Shown here: positions 6,061 to 6,259 of the stretch, one piece after another
Position numbering within the stretch: position 1 is the stretch's first letter
How the letters are laid out: each line of letters opens with the position of its first letter
NCBI GenBank assembly: GCA_947630315.1
Contig: CANRHA010000105.1
Location: 1-6,259, forward strand
Source: an uncultured Clostridia bacterium
Lineage (GTDB): Bacteria > Bacillota > Clostridia > Oscillospirales > Ruminococcaceae
Reading direction: 5' to 3'
DNA: 6,259 nt
The notes under the pieces: generated by a model
The model's input: the letters and a program-made list of their open reading frames with translations, nothing else
The model's database searches: none
Told to the model about the DNA's origin: nothing
Position numbers and translations under genes: made by a program

Positions 6061-6259
6061 CTACCCGTCCATCCCCGCAAAGTACGCTTCCAGCATCTGC
6101 TCCGCAGCCTGTATTCTTTCCGCCAAGCCTTCCTCATAGATATCCTCGTAGCCAAGCTCCTCAAAACGCACACTGCTCCCGATAAAGCTCACCACTCTGA
6201 ATTTAACACCGTAGTTGTCGCAGGCTTCCTTGAACTTTAGAAGAGACTCCGCAGTGTCG
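6061..6259 (-). CDS. Unrecognised protein, C-terminal 65 residues (partial)
   Basis: On the minus strand a frame is open from the right edge (first full codon 6258-6256) to TAG at 6063-6061, giving 65 residues; its start lies beyond the window. Visible segments are a helix-like DTAESLLKFKEACDNYG, a strand-like VKFRVVSFIGSSVRF, and an acidic helical end rich in Glu and Ala that finishes EAYFAGMDG. Codon choice (GAG, GAA, AAG, GCG) resembles the other genes in the window, and the stop is followed directly by structured intergenic DNA and a terminator facing the right way. It is convergent with the Xer gene, so belongs to a different transcript. I do not recognise the family and assign no function. 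The plus-strand frames over the same bases run out of the GC-rich repeat and look non-coding. Confidence 0.65.
   Translation of the reverse strand, partial: DTAESLLKFKEACDNYGVKFRVVSFIGSSVRFEELGYEDIYEEGLAERIQAAEQMLEAYFAGMDG

Noticed and set aside
5672..6240. Plus-strand open frames across the terminator and GC-rich element
   Set aside because: They overlap the recombinase 3' end, the terminator and the palindromic repeat, and give Arg/Pro/Ala-rich products typical of non-coding GC-rich DNA.

Overview
The window looks like chromosomal DNA from a Gram-positive clostridial bacterium, possibly of the Oscillospiraceae type. This rests on gene content and order: ybeY, era, a yqzL-like small gene, recO and mutS2 run head to tail on the plus strand. 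Gene-by-gene taxonomy cannot be settled without a search. Base composition is moderate in most genes, with one very GC-rich intergenic element near the right end.

Left part (1-2294): the window opens inside ybeY, the 16S rRNA maturation endoribonuclease, missing only its first residue or two. Four bases later comes era, a GTPase of small-subunit assembly. Between era and recO lies a short gap. It holds a perfect AT-rich palindrome (1407-1431) and an overlooked gene of about 52 codons (1451-1609) that matches the YqzL family and overlaps the start of recO. recO encodes the recombination mediator with an intact Cys4 zinc site.

Middle (2298-4676): mutS2 follows recO after three bases. It encodes a full-length MutS2 with ATPase, long coiled coil, KOW-like and C-terminal Smr domains. 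The tight spacing from ybeY to mutS2 suggests one ribosome-maturation, recombination and rescue operon, with the era-recO gap as the only plausible internal control point.

Right part (4677-6259): the 103-base gap after mutS2 contains a perfect 13-bp inverted repeat with an AAAA centre. It has the 11-6-11 layout of a Xer/dif recombination site and lies 39 bases before a complete tyrosine recombinase gene of the Xer class. That protein has all six catalytic residues, an N-terminal domain that resembles XerS from memory, and an acidic tail. A recombinase with its own symmetric site next door is the most interesting possibility here. Downstream are a bidirectional terminator, a 108-base GC-rich nested inverted repeat that resembles a dispersed palindromic element, and the 3' end of an unrecognised minus-strand gene running off the window.

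No rRNA, tRNA, CRISPR array, transposase or riboswitch was seen.
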